From Pandoraea sp. (GTDB taxonomy: Bacteria; Pseudomonadota; Gammaproteobacteria; Burkholderiales; Burkholderiaceae): DNA of 64,000 nt. Made by a program: the position numbers and the translations under genes. Positions 27,446-37,051 of the stretch are shown here, piece by piece. The DNA is taken from assembly GCF_004297875.1 (NCBI RefSeq), contig NZ_SCSK01000031.1:1-64000 (forward strand). The letters run 5' to 3'. The notes below the pieces were generated by a model. That model did no database searches, had not been told where the DNA came from, and saw only the letters and a list, made by a program, of their open reading frames with translations. Numbering within the stretch: the first letter of the stretch is position 1; every line of letters begins with the position of its first letter.

Positions 27446-28674
27446 TGCATCACCTCGAAATAGTCTCTTCCACCCCCGTCCCTGCCGCGACCCGCCACAC
27501 GCTGCGCGACGGCCAGCAACTCGCGCGCCGCCACGGCCCAGTCGAACTCTTTGGCGCGTTCGAGCCCGCGCGCGCGAAAACGCTCGCGCAACGCGGGCTC
27601 GCTCATCATCAGAGCAATCTTCTCGGCGATGTCCTCGATCGAATAAGCGTCGCAATACAGCGCGGCGTCCGCGCAGACTTCCGGCAACGACGCCTCGCGC
27701 GAAGCGATCACCGGACAGCCGCAACGCATGGCTTCGAGCGGCGGCAAGCCAAACCCTTCGTATAGCGAAGGAAATATGAAGCACGCGGCGTTTTGGTACA
27801 GGGCCTTGAGTTCGCCGTCCGTGACAGCGCCGGCCATCAGCACGTTACCGGGCAACTTGCCGTCGCCGACGATCGCCGCGCCGAAGATGCGTGGGTTGCC
27901 GCCACCGACGATCACGAAGCGGGCGTCCGAGCGCCTCTCCAGGCGCCCGAGCGCGGCCAGCACTCGCGTGAGATTCTTGGCGGCCGACAGGCTGCCGACA
28001 ACCAGCCCGTAGCTGTCCTTGCGCAACGCCAGGCGCGCGAGAACATCCGGGTCGGCGACGATTCGGTCAAAGTGATCGGCGGCATTGTGCACGACCGAAA
28101 CGCGCGCCTCGTCGATGCCCAGATGCGCGACGATGCGCCGCTTCGAAAAATCCGATACCGTCACGAAATGGGCCGCGCGGTGCTTCATCACGCGAAAGGC
28201 CAGGCGATACCACCAGCGAAACTTCCATGAGTAGTTTTGCGCGACGTCGTACACCGCGGCATCGTGGATCATCACGATTTGGCGTCGCTTGAGCAGCGGA
28301 CCCATGTTGCACAGGCTGAGCAGCATGCGGTCGTGCGTCTCGAGCGGCAGCGCCAACTGTTCCCAGAGCGATCCGGTAAGCCTCGATGGCGAAGCGGACT
28401 CGTCACGCAGGCGCGCGCGCTCGGGCAAGGCGTCGCGCGGCACGATCACCGGCAGCCGCTCGTCGGTGCCCAGCAATTGCTGCAGCGCCGCGGTCAGCTC
28501 GCGCGCCACGCGCTGCACTCCGGTGATGCGCTGCGACGTAAATTTCCCGTTGATCACGAGATCGCCCGCGCCCGAGCCCGGCGGCGTCGCGTCCAGAGGT
28601 TGCGCCGAGCGGCCCGGGCCGCTCTCGTCGGCGCGGGTAGAGGGCGAAGTTGAGCGCCGCAGCGGACGATTCAT
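27442..28674 (-). CDS. GT4-family glycosyltransferase
   Basis: 410 residues. An unusual polar N-terminus of ~38 residues precedes the domain ([20 protein letters not shown]). The donor half has [18 protein letters not shown] and [20 protein letters not shown], with the usual E-x7-E. It resembles mannosyltransferases of the WbpY/MtfB kind. AAGGAG lies 11 bases before the ATG at 28674. It is the first gene of the minus block GT4-ligase 2-hydrolase-GT4. Confidence 0.9.
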   Translation of the reverse strand: MNRPLRRSTSPSTRADESGPGRSAQPLDATPPGSGAGDLVINGKFTSQRITGVQRVARELTAALQQLLGTDERLPVIVPRDALPERARLRDESASPSRLTGSLWEQLALPLETHDRMLLSLCNMGPLLKRRQIVMIHDAAVYDVAQNYSWKFRWWYRLAFRVMKHRAAHFVTVSDFSKRRIVAHLGIDEARVSVVHNAADHFDRIVADPDVLARLALRKDSYGLVVGSLSAAKNLTRVLAALGRLERRSDARFVIVGGGNPRIFGAAIVGDGKLPGNVLMAGAVTDGELKALYQNAACFIFPSLYEGFGLPPLEAMRCGCPVIASREASLPEVCADAALYCDAYSIEDIAEKIALMMSEPALRERFRARGLERAKEFDWAVAARELLAVAQRVAGRGRDGGGRDYFEVMQ

Positions 28675-28817
28675 TTCGACATCACTCCTTGAGTGCAGGA
28701 TCGTTGCGTCAGTTTTTGCCGATCTCGCCGCGCTGTCTGTTGCATATCGCACATTGCGTGCCGATCGGCAACAAAACCTGGCGCGGCCAGCGGCCTCGTT
28801 CGCGACGCGCACCGTGG

Positions 28818-30476
28818 TCAATGCGTCGGCGCCGGCAACAGGTAGCGCGGAAGCGGGCCCAGCTTCCAGTCGATTTGCCCGTTGGTCTCGGCCACAGGCT
28901 GCTGCCGGCCATCCCAGTCCCGCTCCACATAGGCGCCGGCGGGCAGCCTCAGATGCACCACGCGCTCGCCGGCCACGGTCCATCCGGCGATCACCGGTTC
29001 GCTCGTACCGTATTCGAAAACCTTGGTTTGCGGCGTATCGACCAGCGCCGCGCGCCAGGCGCGGCGCTCCAGCGTCGAGGCCAGCACCGCGGCGGCCGCG
29101 AATGCGGGCTTGGGCGACAGGTCGGCGCGCAGCAGGCCGAAGTTGCTTTCCTTGTCGTCGGGGTTCGTGCCGTTGTCGACCAGGTCGTACCAGAACACGC
29201 CCCGGGCCACCCCGTAACGCCGCGACAGCAGATAGGTTCTGAGCAGATACGCCGCCTGCGTCACGGTGTTCTGCCCGGGCGAGCGCGGCGCGCTGGGCCA
29301 GCCGATTTCGGATACCCAGAGTTGCAGCGGCTGCCCGTTCGACCTCGGGTTGCGCGCTATCAGGCGACCGAGATACGGCCACACCGTGGTGATATTGACG
29401 GGCGCGACAGGAACACCGACGCCGGCATAACCGACCTCCGGCGCGGCCGGAAACATGTAGGGGTGAATGCTGAAGCCGTCCTGATCGTTAAGCGCGCCCT
29501 GTTTGATGATGGCGTCGATACACGCATCGACCGGGTTGCCGCCCCAGTCACCGCCGCAAGAGACGACACCGGAGCTCGGCGCGAGGCGCTTGATGACCGG
29601 ATAGACGTCCTTGAGCAAAGCCACGTAGGCGTGGTAGCCGATCTCTTTGAAATGAGGCTCGTTCCAGATCTCCCAATCGTCGACCTGTGCGCCGTAGCGC
29701 TTGACCACGGCGGCGGCATACTGCACGAATTTCTCGCGGGCCGCAGCCGTCATCGGGAACGCGTTATCGCCCTTGAACAGGGACGGATACGCATGCGCAT
29801 TACCATAATCGAGCAGGACCAGGCTCTTGATGCCCATGCGCGAGGCCAGATCGAGTGCATTGCCGAATTGCGCCGGAAAGCGGAAAACACCAGGACGCTT
29901 CTCGACCTCGGTCCAGGGTACTTCGCCACGAATCCAGGAAAAGCCCGCGTTCCGGATAATCGACAGCAGCACGTTCGGCGCGTAGGGCCCGTGATCGAAA
30001 GTCGCACCGACGCCGAAATCGGGCGGGCCCAGCACGCTGCGCGGCGGAATCGCCGCCAGATTGATGCGACGCCGCGCGATGACGGTGCCGTCCGGGGCGA
30101 GCAGCCGCGCATCGAGCAAATAGAAGCCGATGCCGGGCAATTGCAAACGCACGGTCGCCTCGCCCACTCCGCTCGTCGCGCCAGCGCCGGCCAGCGGCGC
30201 CTGCGTCGAGGCGAGCGTCGCGGGGTTGGGTTCGCCGTTGGCCAGATAGTCGTGCAGGCGCACCGACAATCGCGTGCCGGCACCCGGCGCCGGGGCCGCG
30301 GCAAAATGCAGCGTGCGCTCGCCCGCGCCGGGCGCGAGCAGCGACGCCGCCGGATCGCGCACGCTCAGGCTCACGCCGGACTCGACGCCGAGCGCGGCAC
30401 CCCCGGACCAGCCTAACGTCATGGTGACGCCGAGACAGGCAAGCGCCGCGCGCCACCTCGAACGGTGAGCCCGCAT
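28818..30476 (-). CDS. secreted clan-A glycoside hydrolase, PslG-like
   Basis: 552 residues with a signal peptide (WRAALACLGVTMTLGWSGGA). An N-terminal beta domain (~45-190) precedes a TIM barrel. The clan GH-A catalytic pair is visible: acid/base Glu273 in DWEIWNEPHF and nucleophile Glu390 in LWVSEIGWPS. Periplasmic glycosidases of this kind (for example PslG) occur in Wzy-type exopolysaccharide loci, where they trim or release polymer. The ATG at 30476 follows the polymerase stop by one base, so the two are coupled. Confidence 0.85.
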   Translation of the reverse strand: MRAHRSRWRAALACLGVTMTLGWSGGAALGVESGVSLSVRDPAASLLAPGAGERTLHFAAAPAPGAGTRLSVRLHDYLANGEPNPATLASTQAPLAGAGATSGVGEATVRLQLPGIGFYLLDARLLAPDGTVIARRRINLAAIPPRSVLGPPDFGVGATFDHGPYAPNVLLSIIRNAGFSWIRGEVPWTEVEKRPGVFRFPAQFGNALDLASRMGIKSLVLLDYGNAHAYPSLFKGDNAFPMTAAAREKFVQYAAAVVKRYGAQVDDWEIWNEPHFKEIGYHAYVALLKDVYPVIKRLAPSSGVVSCGGDWGGNPVDACIDAIIKQGALNDQDGFSIHPYMFPAAPEVGYAGVGVPVAPVNITTVWPYLGRLIARNPRSNGQPLQLWVSEIGWPSAPRSPGQNTVTQAAYLLRTYLLSRRYGVARGVFWYDLVDNGTNPDDKESNFGLLRADLSPKPAFAAAAVLASTLERRAWRAALVDTPQTKVFEYGTSEPVIAGWTVAGERVVHLRLPAGAYVERDWDGRQQPVAETNGQIDWKLGPLPRYLLPAPTH

Positions 30477-30477
30477 T

Positions 30478-31782
30478 TCACGACCCATAGCCGCGCGTGA
30501 GCGGCAGCGCGGCGCTGGCACCGGCCGGGTCCGCGGCATAGGGGCTGGCCGCGCGAGCACTCTGGCTCAGACGATGGTAGGCCAGCGCCACGAAAGCCCA
30601 CGGGGCAAGATAAGAGAATTCGGGCACCGAGACCATCATCATCACGTAGACCGAAACCAGGCATTGGCGCAACGCCATGGATTTCTCCGACCAGTCGAGC
30701 CGGAACACCGGATAAAGGAAGATGAAGGTGAACAGCAAAACGCCGAGGATGCCGTTATTGACCAGCAGCGTCGAAGCCATGTCGGTCGATCTGACATAGC
30801 CAAAGCCGATACCGACGAACTGATTGAGCAGCGGCAGCGACAGCCAGAATTTCACGCTGCCGAGAAAATACCCGAAGCGCTCGTGGCCCGACGCGTTCTT
30901 TCCCTCGATCTTGTCGAGGATGCCGTGCTGGTAGAACGCCAGCAGCGTATGCCGGAACAGGTAGGCGAACACCAGCAGGGCCAACACGGCAAGCAGGCAT
31001 TTCACGACATCGACCCGCATGCGCAGCGCGCGCACGGCCAAGGCGCACACCAGGCCGACCGCGGCGGTGGTCGAAGCGGTGAGAATCAGCGAGACGCCAA
31101 TGAGCAGCGAGGGCCAGCGCGAGCGGCTTGCCGCGCGCGCGTAAATCCAATAGGGGAAGATCGAAAAAGCGTACATCGAGGGCTCGCCCGTCAGGCTCCT
31201 CAGACGCTCGAACGTATGGCCGGCAAGCACGATGCGCTGGCTGTCGAGCCGCGCCACCGCTTCCTTTCCCAGCGCGGTGCCAAAGCCACGGTTGGTCAGG
31301 AAGTCGCCCGTGTGCCCGACGATGCTGAAGAACGCGAATTCATAGAGACCGAACAGCGCCATCAGCACCCCGCCGGCAATCAGCACCCGGTCCCAGCGCT
31401 CGTCGTAATAGACGTACACGAACACGCCGAACAGCATGACGGCAACCAGATACAGCGATTGCGTGAAAAGGCTCGAGCGCATCACGAATGAATGATCGGT
31501 GACGCGATTGAGAACCACGTCATGGAACGACACGACGTAATTCACCAGCAGGTCGGCAAATTGGCTCAAAGCGAAAAACAGCAGCCAGATCAGCACGCAT
31601 GTGAAGAGCAGGCCGAAATATCTCGGCCGCTCCTCCCCGCCCGCGACAATCACCACGAAAAGCGAGAGGAAACACATCATGAATGCCGGCACCGTGCCCT
31701 GGACGGTCGGCAAGATCAATACCGAGGTCACCGGCGCCAGCAGGGCCCACACGAAAAAGTAACGATCGACGGTGCGTTTCAT
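30478..31782 (-). CDS. Wzy-like exopolysaccharide polymerase / O-antigen ligase-type membrane protein
   Basis: 434 residues with about 11-12 hydrophobic segments and a large periplasmic loop in the middle (GHTGDFLTNRGFGT to SLTGEPSMYAFSIFPYWIY), the usual layout of Wzy polymerases. Sequence conservation in this family is low, so the call rests on topology and on the neighbours. It would polymerise the repeat unit flipped by Wzx. ATG 31782 was chosen because it starts just before the first helix. It is divergent from the Wzx gene across a region with a CRP-type palindrome. Confidence 0.8.
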   Translation of the reverse strand: MKRTVDRYFFVWALLAPVTSVLILPTVQGTVPAFMMCFLSLFVVIVAGGEERPRYFGLLFTCVLIWLLFFALSQFADLLVNYVVSFHDVVLNRVTDHSFVMRSSLFTQSLYLVAVMLFGVFVYVYYDERWDRVLIAGGVLMALFGLYEFAFFSIVGHTGDFLTNRGFGTALGKEAVARLDSQRIVLAGHTFERLRSLTGEPSMYAFSIFPYWIYARAASRSRWPSLLIGVSLILTASTTAAVGLVCALAVRALRMRVDVVKCLLAVLALLVFAYLFRHTLLAFYQHGILDKIEGKNASGHERFGYFLGSVKFWLSLPLLNQFVGIGFGYVRSTDMASTLLVNNGILGVLLFTFIFLYPVFRLDWSEKSMALRQCLVSVYVMMMVSVPEFSYLAPWAFVALAYHRLSQSARAASPYAADPAGASAALPLTRGYGS

Positions 31783-32014
31783 TCGAGTATCCGCTGCGTT
31801 GGACGAAACATGACCGGCCCGGCCCGTGTGCCGGGCGCCTCTGTGAAAAACACAGTACCGCCGTTTTGTTTGTCCCTGTGTGCGCGAGCGCACACAGGCC
31901 GCGATTCGGAGCTACTAACATGAGCAATGCAATTTGGGGCCGTTCGCGCCAAACGCGGGTTTGCCTTGCCGCGCGCAATAACGCGCGCCCCCCTCTGCGG
32001 AGACCGAAGACACG
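31783..32014. promoter_or_regulatory. divergent control region between the Wzy- and Wzx-type genes
   Basis: 232 bases, no gene. It contains the strongest dyad of the locus, CCTGTGTGCG-cgag-CGCACACAGG (31875-31898). Its core TGTGC-GCGAGC-GCACA (31879-31894) has the arms and spacing of a CRP-family site. It is centred about 105 bases from the Wzy start and 128 from the Wzx start. Confidence 0.6.
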
Positions 32015-33481
32015 ATGGACAAGGCTATTTTCAGGAATTTCGCGATCAACTTCACGGGTCAGATCCTGCCGACATTCGTCTCTCTGATCACCGTCCCGCT
32101 GTATATCAGGCTGCTCGGCGTCGACCGCTATGGCTTCGTGGCCCTGACCGGGGTGTTCGTCGCCTATTTCGGCATGCTCGATCTCGGCATGGGTATCGCG
32201 ACGGAGAACCGCGTTTGCAGAATTCAACTGGGCACGAGCGACGCGCCGATCGACGGCGTATTCTGGAGCGCGTGCTGGGCCAATCTGGTGACCGGCATCG
32301 CCGGCGCCGTGATCATGTACTTCGCCGGCCTGCTCTACGTCGCTCATTTTTCAACCGCGCCGCCGCCATTGCGGCGCGAGCTGGTGGAGTCGCTGCCCTG
32401 GCTCGCTGGCTCGATCCCGGTGGCCAATGTCGGCGCGGTATTCGCCGGCGCGATCTCGGGCGCGCAGCGCTTTACCGTGCTCAATATGAATCAGACGATC
32501 GGCACGTTCATCGAACAGTTGTTGCCGCTCGGGGCAATCTGCCTGCTGGGCGCCCATCTGCCGGTGGTGATCGCCTCCATTGCGCTGGTGCGGCTCGGCA
32601 CGGTGATGGCGTTGGGAATCGCGGCAGTGCGCATCCTGCAGATTCGGCAAGTGCTGCCACCGGTATTCAGGACCATCCGCGCCTTGTTCGGCTACGGCGG
32701 CTGGATCATGCTGACCACGGGCATCGCGATGATCGGCGACACACTCGACACGGTCATGCTGGGGATGACGCTCGGCGCCCGCTTCGTGACCTATTACACC
32801 GTGCCGCAAAAGCTGGTGACGCGCCTGAACCTTGTAGCGCTGTCGCTCACGCGAACCCTGTTTCCGCGCCTGGTTGCCTGCGAACGCGAGCATGCCGACC
32901 AGATCGTGCGCACGTCGATGACATTTCTGACTACCCTGTTCACACCGCTGGCGATCGTCTGCATTTTTGCGATCGGCCCGTTCCTGAGCCTGTGGATCGG
33001 CCATGATCTGTCGATCGTTTCCTCGCCGGTCGGGCGCATCCTGATCGTCGCGATCTGGGTATCAGGCCAATCGAATGTGTTGCGCGTGCTCATCCAGGCG
33101 CAAAAGAATCCGGCCACGCTGGCGCATCTGGGGCTGATCGAGCTGCCGTTCTTCGGTGCGCTCCTGTGGTTCGCCACGTCGAATTTCGGCATCACCGGCG
33201 CGAGCATCGTGGTCGTCATCCGCGGGCTGATCGATTACGGCATCCTGCTGCGGCTCTCGCACATGGGCGCGCGCCGCCTGGTGCCCTCGATGTTGACGCA
33301 CTTCGCGTTCCTGGTCGCCAGTGTATTGCTTGCCGACTCGCTGGACAGTCCCGCGCTGCTGGGCGCCGTCGGCCTGGTGATGCTGGCGGCCAACGTGGGG
33401 CTGTCGTTCTACCGGCTGGCCAGTCTGCGCATCATGGCGCAGACCCTCTTTGGCCGGCTCAACCTGCGCAAGAATCCCTGA
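32015..33481 (+). CDS. Wzx-type polysaccharide flippase (MATE/MOP superfamily)
   Basis: 488 residues, about 12-14 membrane segments. The opening, FRNFAINFTGQILPTFVSLI, then LYIRLLGVDRYGFVALTGV, is characteristic of PST/Wzx exporters. It would move the undecaprenyl-pyrophosphate-linked repeat unit across the inner membrane. The start at 32015 is supported by the family's N-terminus; the ribosome binding site (GGAG, 13 bases away) is distant. A GT4 gene follows after 40 bases. Confidence 0.9.
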   Translation: MDKAIFRNFAINFTGQILPTFVSLITVPLYIRLLGVDRYGFVALTGVFVAYFGMLDLGMGIATENRVCRIQLGTSDAPIDGVFWSACWANLVTGIAGAVIMYFAGLLYVAHFSTAPPPLRRELVESLPWLAGSIPVANVGAVFAGAISGAQRFTVLNMNQTIGTFIEQLLPLGAICLLGAHLPVVIASIALVRLGTVMALGIAAVRILQIRQVLPPVFRTIRALFGYGGWIMLTTGIAMIGDTLDTVMLGMTLGARFVTYYTVPQKLVTRLNLVALSLTRTLFPRLVACEREHADQIVRTSMTFLTTLFTPLAIVCIFAIGPFLSLWIGHDLSIVSSPVGRILIVAIWVSGQSNVLRVLIQAQKNPATLAHLGLIELPFFGALLWFATSNFGITGASIVVVIRGLIDYGILLRLSHMGARRLVPSMLTHFAFLVASVLLADSLDSPALLGAVGLVMLAANVGLSFYRLASLRIMAQTLFGRLNLRKNP

Positions 33482-33521
33482 GCGGGCGCCTGTTGCGCCA
33501 CATCGATAAATTCATTGATCT

Positions 33522-34664
33522 ATGAAGATATTGCATCTTGCCAATCACGCGCAAAAAATCGGCAATGGCATCGTCAATGTCATGGTCGACCTCGCCTGCC
33601 TGCAGGCGCAAGCGGGCCATGAGGTCGCGGTGGCCTCCTCCGGAGGCAGTTTCGAGCCATTGCTGGCCCGCTACGGCGTGCGACACCTGAGACTGGTGCA
33701 GACCAAGCACCCCTGGCGAGTGCCGGCCATGCTGCGGCAATTTCGCGGCATTGCCGGCCAGTTCCAGCCCGATATCGTTCACGCTCACATGATGACGGGC
33801 GCGCTGCTGGCCTGGATGGCGCGCGCTCGCGCGCCCTTCACACTGATCACGACCGTGCACAACGAATTCCAGCGGGCCTCCGACCTGATGCGGGTCGGCG
33901 ATCAAGTGGTCGCGGTCAGCGAGGCGGTTGCGCAGGCGATGATTCGGCGCGGCATTCCGGCCGAGCGCATGAGCGTGGTACGCAATGGCATTATTGGCGC
34001 GCCGCGGTTCCTGCACGACAAGCCGGACGGGCACGGCGACGGCGCCGTCGCCGCGCAGCCGGAGCCCGGCATCGAGCGCCCGAGCGTGGTGACGGTGTCG
34101 GGCCTGTACAAGCGCAAAGGCATTCACGATCTGCTGCATGCGTTCCAGATCGTGCGCGAGCACCAACCCCTCGCCCACCTGTATCTGGTCGGCGAGGGGC
34201 CGGACCGCCCGGGGCTCGAAGCGCTCGCGCGCCGGCTGGGGCTGGCGGAGGCGGCGCATTTCGTCGGTTACGTCAAGGATCCGGCCCCCTACTTTCGGCA
34301 GGCCGACGTCTTCGTGCTGCCCTCGCACAGCGAGTCTTCGTCGCTGGCGATCATGGAAGCCCGTGTGGCCGGTTGCGCGATCGTCGCCACCGCGGTGGGC
34401 GGCATTCCGGAGACCCTCGCGCATGGCGCGGCGGGCCTGATGGTGCCGCCCTCCGATCCGACCGCGCTGGCCGAGGCGATCGTCCCGCTATTGCGCGACG
34501 CAGCCTGGCGCCGGCACTGGCAAACGCGTGCGCGAGAGAACCTGGACGCGCTCGGAGTCGAGCACGTCTACAGCGAATACCACCAGATCTATCTGGCGGC
34601 CCTGGCGCGCCGGGCCGCAAACCCAATGGGCGCGGCGAACAGAACGCTGGATCGCGGTCGCTGA
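33522..34664 (+). CDS. GT4-family glycosyltransferase
   Basis: 380 residues. GT-B signatures: MKILHLANHAQKIGNGIVNV, FQPDIVHAHMMTGAL, SGLYKRKGIHDLLHAF, and the E-x7-E region PSHSESSSLAIMEARVAGCA. It acts on the lipid-linked repeat unit together with the other three GT4 enzymes of the locus. It is co-directional with the flippase and ends 12 bases before the convergent Wzc gene. Confidence 0.92.
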   Translation: MKILHLANHAQKIGNGIVNVMVDLACLQAQAGHEVAVASSGGSFEPLLARYGVRHLRLVQTKHPWRVPAMLRQFRGIAGQFQPDIVHAHMMTGALLAWMARARAPFTLITTVHNEFQRASDLMRVGDQVVAVSEAVAQAMIRRGIPAERMSVVRNGIIGAPRFLHDKPDGHGDGAVAAQPEPGIERPSVVTVSGLYKRKGIHDLLHAFQIVREHQPLAHLYLVGEGPDRPGLEALARRLGLAEAAHFVGYVKDPAPYFRQADVFVLPSHSESSSLAIMEARVAGCAIVATAVGGIPETLAHGAAGLMVPPSDPTALAEAIVPLLRDAAWRRHWQTRARENLDALGVEHVYSEYHQIYLAALARRAANPMGAANRTLDRGR

Positions 34665-34675
34665 TCTCGCGCGGC

Positions 34676-37030
34676 TCAGTACCCCGCCGAATCCGGCGCG
34701 CTCGCGTAAGCATAGACGTAGCTGCGCTTCTCGCCACGCCGTGGCGGCATCGCATTGAAGATCGTTCCGGCCACACGCGCGCCCGCCCGCCCCAGCCAAA
34801 TCACGCTGTCCTCGATCTCGCGTTCGGTCTGCGCGTTGGGCCGCAGCACGAGCACCGTCGTGCCGGCATGCCGTGCCAGAATCGAGGCGTCGGCCACCGC
34901 CAGTACCGGCGGCGTATCGATCACGACCAGATCGAAGCGCTCGCTGAACATCTTCAGCAGCGCCTCCATATGACGCGTCGACAGCAACTCGGCCGGGTGC
35001 CCGGGCGTGCGCCCGGCGGCCAGGAACGACATGCCGCCGACCCCGGCGGACTGAATCACCTGGCCGGTTTCCGCGCGCCCCATCAGCAACTCGGACAGCC
35101 CCGGCGCATCGGGGTGTCCGAAATGCGTGGCCAGCCGCCCGCGGCGCATGTCGCCGTCGATCAGCAATACCCGCTTGCCGGTCTCGGCTTCCAGCACTGC
35201 CAGATTGGCCGCGACAAAACTCTTGCCGGTTTCGGGCGTCGGCGCGCTCACCACCAGGATGTTATTGGTTGCGCTGGCGGCTCCCGACTGCAGGGCGGTA
35301 CGCACGCCGCGCAGCGCCTCGACCGTCACGTCGTGAGGACGATTGACCGCCATGACGCCGCGCGGGGCGCGGATTTCCTCGCCGCCGCCGAGGTCGGCGG
35401 GCTCGAGCGCGCGAGAGCGCGCCGATGCCTGCGCGGCAGGCGTGAACGCGAGTGCGGGACGCAAACGCGGCTCGAGGTCGCCCGGCCGCTCGTCGTGCGC
35501 GGCGAGCAGTTGCCCCTGCGCGGCGCCGGCGAGCCGATTCTGCTGATGGCTGAAAGCGATCGTGCCGAACACCGGCAAGCGCAGACGTTGCTCGACCAGC
35601 AGCGGGTCATCGACGCGTGACGAAAGCTGCCGCCGCAGCAATACATACAGCGCGCCCAACAGCAGGCCGAGCAGGGTCGCGACCGCCACGATCAAGGCGC
35701 GCCGCGGCCGAACCGGCTTTTGCGGCACCAAGGCCGTGTCGACAATACGCACGTTGCCGAAATTGCTCGCGCGCGTGACCGACAGTTCCTGCGCCCGGTT
35801 GACCATCGCCACGTAGATTTCGGAGGCGACCTTTTCGTTGCGGGTCAATTCGGCAAGTCGCCGCTGCGAGGCCGGCAGATTATCGAAGCGCGCGGTGAAA
35901 GAATGCTTGTAACCCTCGAGCTCGGCCAGCTGCTGGTCGATGTTGCGCACCTCGGGACTGTTGGTGGTGAAACGCGAAAGCAACTGTGTGCGCTGCAGCT
36001 TGAGCGCGGCGATTTGCCGATCGAAATCGATACCGCCGCGCAAATAGGATTGGCTTTCCCGATCCGGCTCCATGGTCCCCGCGTGCGTTCGATACTGGCT
36101 GAGCTTGCGCTCGGCGTCGTCGAGCTCGGTGCGCAGGCGAGGCAGCTCGCCCTGCACGAAGGTGAGCATCTTGTTGGCTTCTTCCTGATGGCTCGCGGCA
36201 TTCGCGGCGAGGAAGCCGCGCACCACCGCGTTGGTCACTTGCATGGCCAGCGTGGGATCGCTGTTCTCATATGACACCTTGACTACGCCGGTGTTTTTTC
36301 CCTGCTCGACGACCTGCAGGTGGCGCAGCATGAGATTGACCGCCGTGATGTCGTCATAGCGTGTCACGGTGAATTGCGTGCCGGCGCGCGCAGTCAGACG
36401 ATTCACCAGCACGCTCACGCCAGCTCCCTGGGCCGGCGCGCCTGCCTCCCCCGTGACCAGCAGGGTGCCGGCCGGATCATAGAGGCTGAACCGCTGCCCG
36501 GGCAGCACGCGCATTTGCAACGGCTTGTTTTGCAGCTCGGGCGGCACGTGGAGTTGTCCGATGCTCACCGCTTCGCCACCCCAGGCGTAATTGTCCAGGC
36601 CGAACCACGGGGCAGCCGGTTGGCCGGGCTTGGCGAATTTCTCGGCGATCCTGCCGATCACCGGCAGGCGCTGTGCCGCAACATGGATATCCAGATGAAA
36701 TTGCTTGATCGCCGGCAGCAGTATCTCGCGGCTCGTGACAAGCTGGATTTCCGTCGCGGTATCGGGATTTTCCGGCAGCGTCATTTGCTTTTGCCGATTG
36801 CCGATGCCCAACTCGTTGGTGTTTGGCGGGCTGACCCGCAATAGCGCGTTGGCCGAGTAGATCGGTTGCGCCAGAAACGCGTAGAGCGCGCTGAAGGCAA
36901 CCAGGATGGCGGTAATCAGCAGTACCACCCGCGCCTTGTCCATGACGAGCCGCAGCGCTTCGCGCGGCGTGACCGCACCGCTGCCGCGGCGCAGCGGGAC
37001 CGCGCCCCATTCGATATTTCGCACACTCAT
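34676..37030 (-). CDS. Wzc-type tyrosine kinase / chain-length determinant
   Basis: 784 residues. It has an N-terminal Wzz domain between two membrane helices (about 35-54 and 443-465) with a long coiled-coil periplasmic part, then a cytoplasmic BY-kinase. The kinase Walker A is SAPTPETGKSF near 592-602 and Walker A' is LLIDGDMRRG near 615-624; the C-terminus carries a short Tyr cluster (YVYAYA...GY). It controls polymer length and export with Wza through cycles of tyrosine autophosphorylation. No separate Wzb phosphatase gene was seen. AGGA lies nine bases before the ATG. It follows the Wza gene by 21 bases. Confidence 0.93.
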   Translation of the reverse strand: MSVRNIEWGAVPLRRGSGAVTPREALRLVMDKARVVLLITAILVAFSALYAFLAQPIYSANALLRVSPPNTNELGIGNRQKQMTLPENPDTATEIQLVTSREILLPAIKQFHLDIHVAAQRLPVIGRIAEKFAKPGQPAAPWFGLDNYAWGGEAVSIGQLHVPPELQNKPLQMRVLPGQRFSLYDPAGTLLVTGEAGAPAQGAGVSVLVNRLTARAGTQFTVTRYDDITAVNLMLRHLQVVEQGKNTGVVKVSYENSDPTLAMQVTNAVVRGFLAANAASHQEEANKMLTFVQGELPRLRTELDDAERKLSQYRTHAGTMEPDRESQSYLRGGIDFDRQIAALKLQRTQLLSRFTTNSPEVRNIDQQLAELEGYKHSFTARFDNLPASQRRLAELTRNEKVASEIYVAMVNRAQELSVTRASNFGNVRIVDTALVPQKPVRPRRALIVAVATLLGLLLGALYVLLRRQLSSRVDDPLLVEQRLRLPVFGTIAFSHQQNRLAGAAQGQLLAAHDERPGDLEPRLRPALAFTPAAQASARSRALEPADLGGGEEIRAPRGVMAVNRPHDVTVEALRGVRTALQSGAASATNNILVVSAPTPETGKSFVAANLAVLEAETGKRVLLIDGDMRRGRLATHFGHPDAPGLSELLMGRAETGQVIQSAGVGGMSFLAAGRTPGHPAELLSTRHMEALLKMFSERFDLVVIDTPPVLAVADASILARHAGTTVLVLRPNAQTEREIEDSVIWLGRAGARVAGTIFNAMPPRRGEKRSYVYAYASAPDSAGY

Positions 37031-37051
37031 ATTGGTATTCCTTTCATCCTG

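Noticed and set aside
28738..28753. Possible further CRP-type site before the GT4 at 28674 (TGTTG-CATATC-GCACA)
   Set aside because: One arm matches poorly, so it is not distinguishable from chance by eye.
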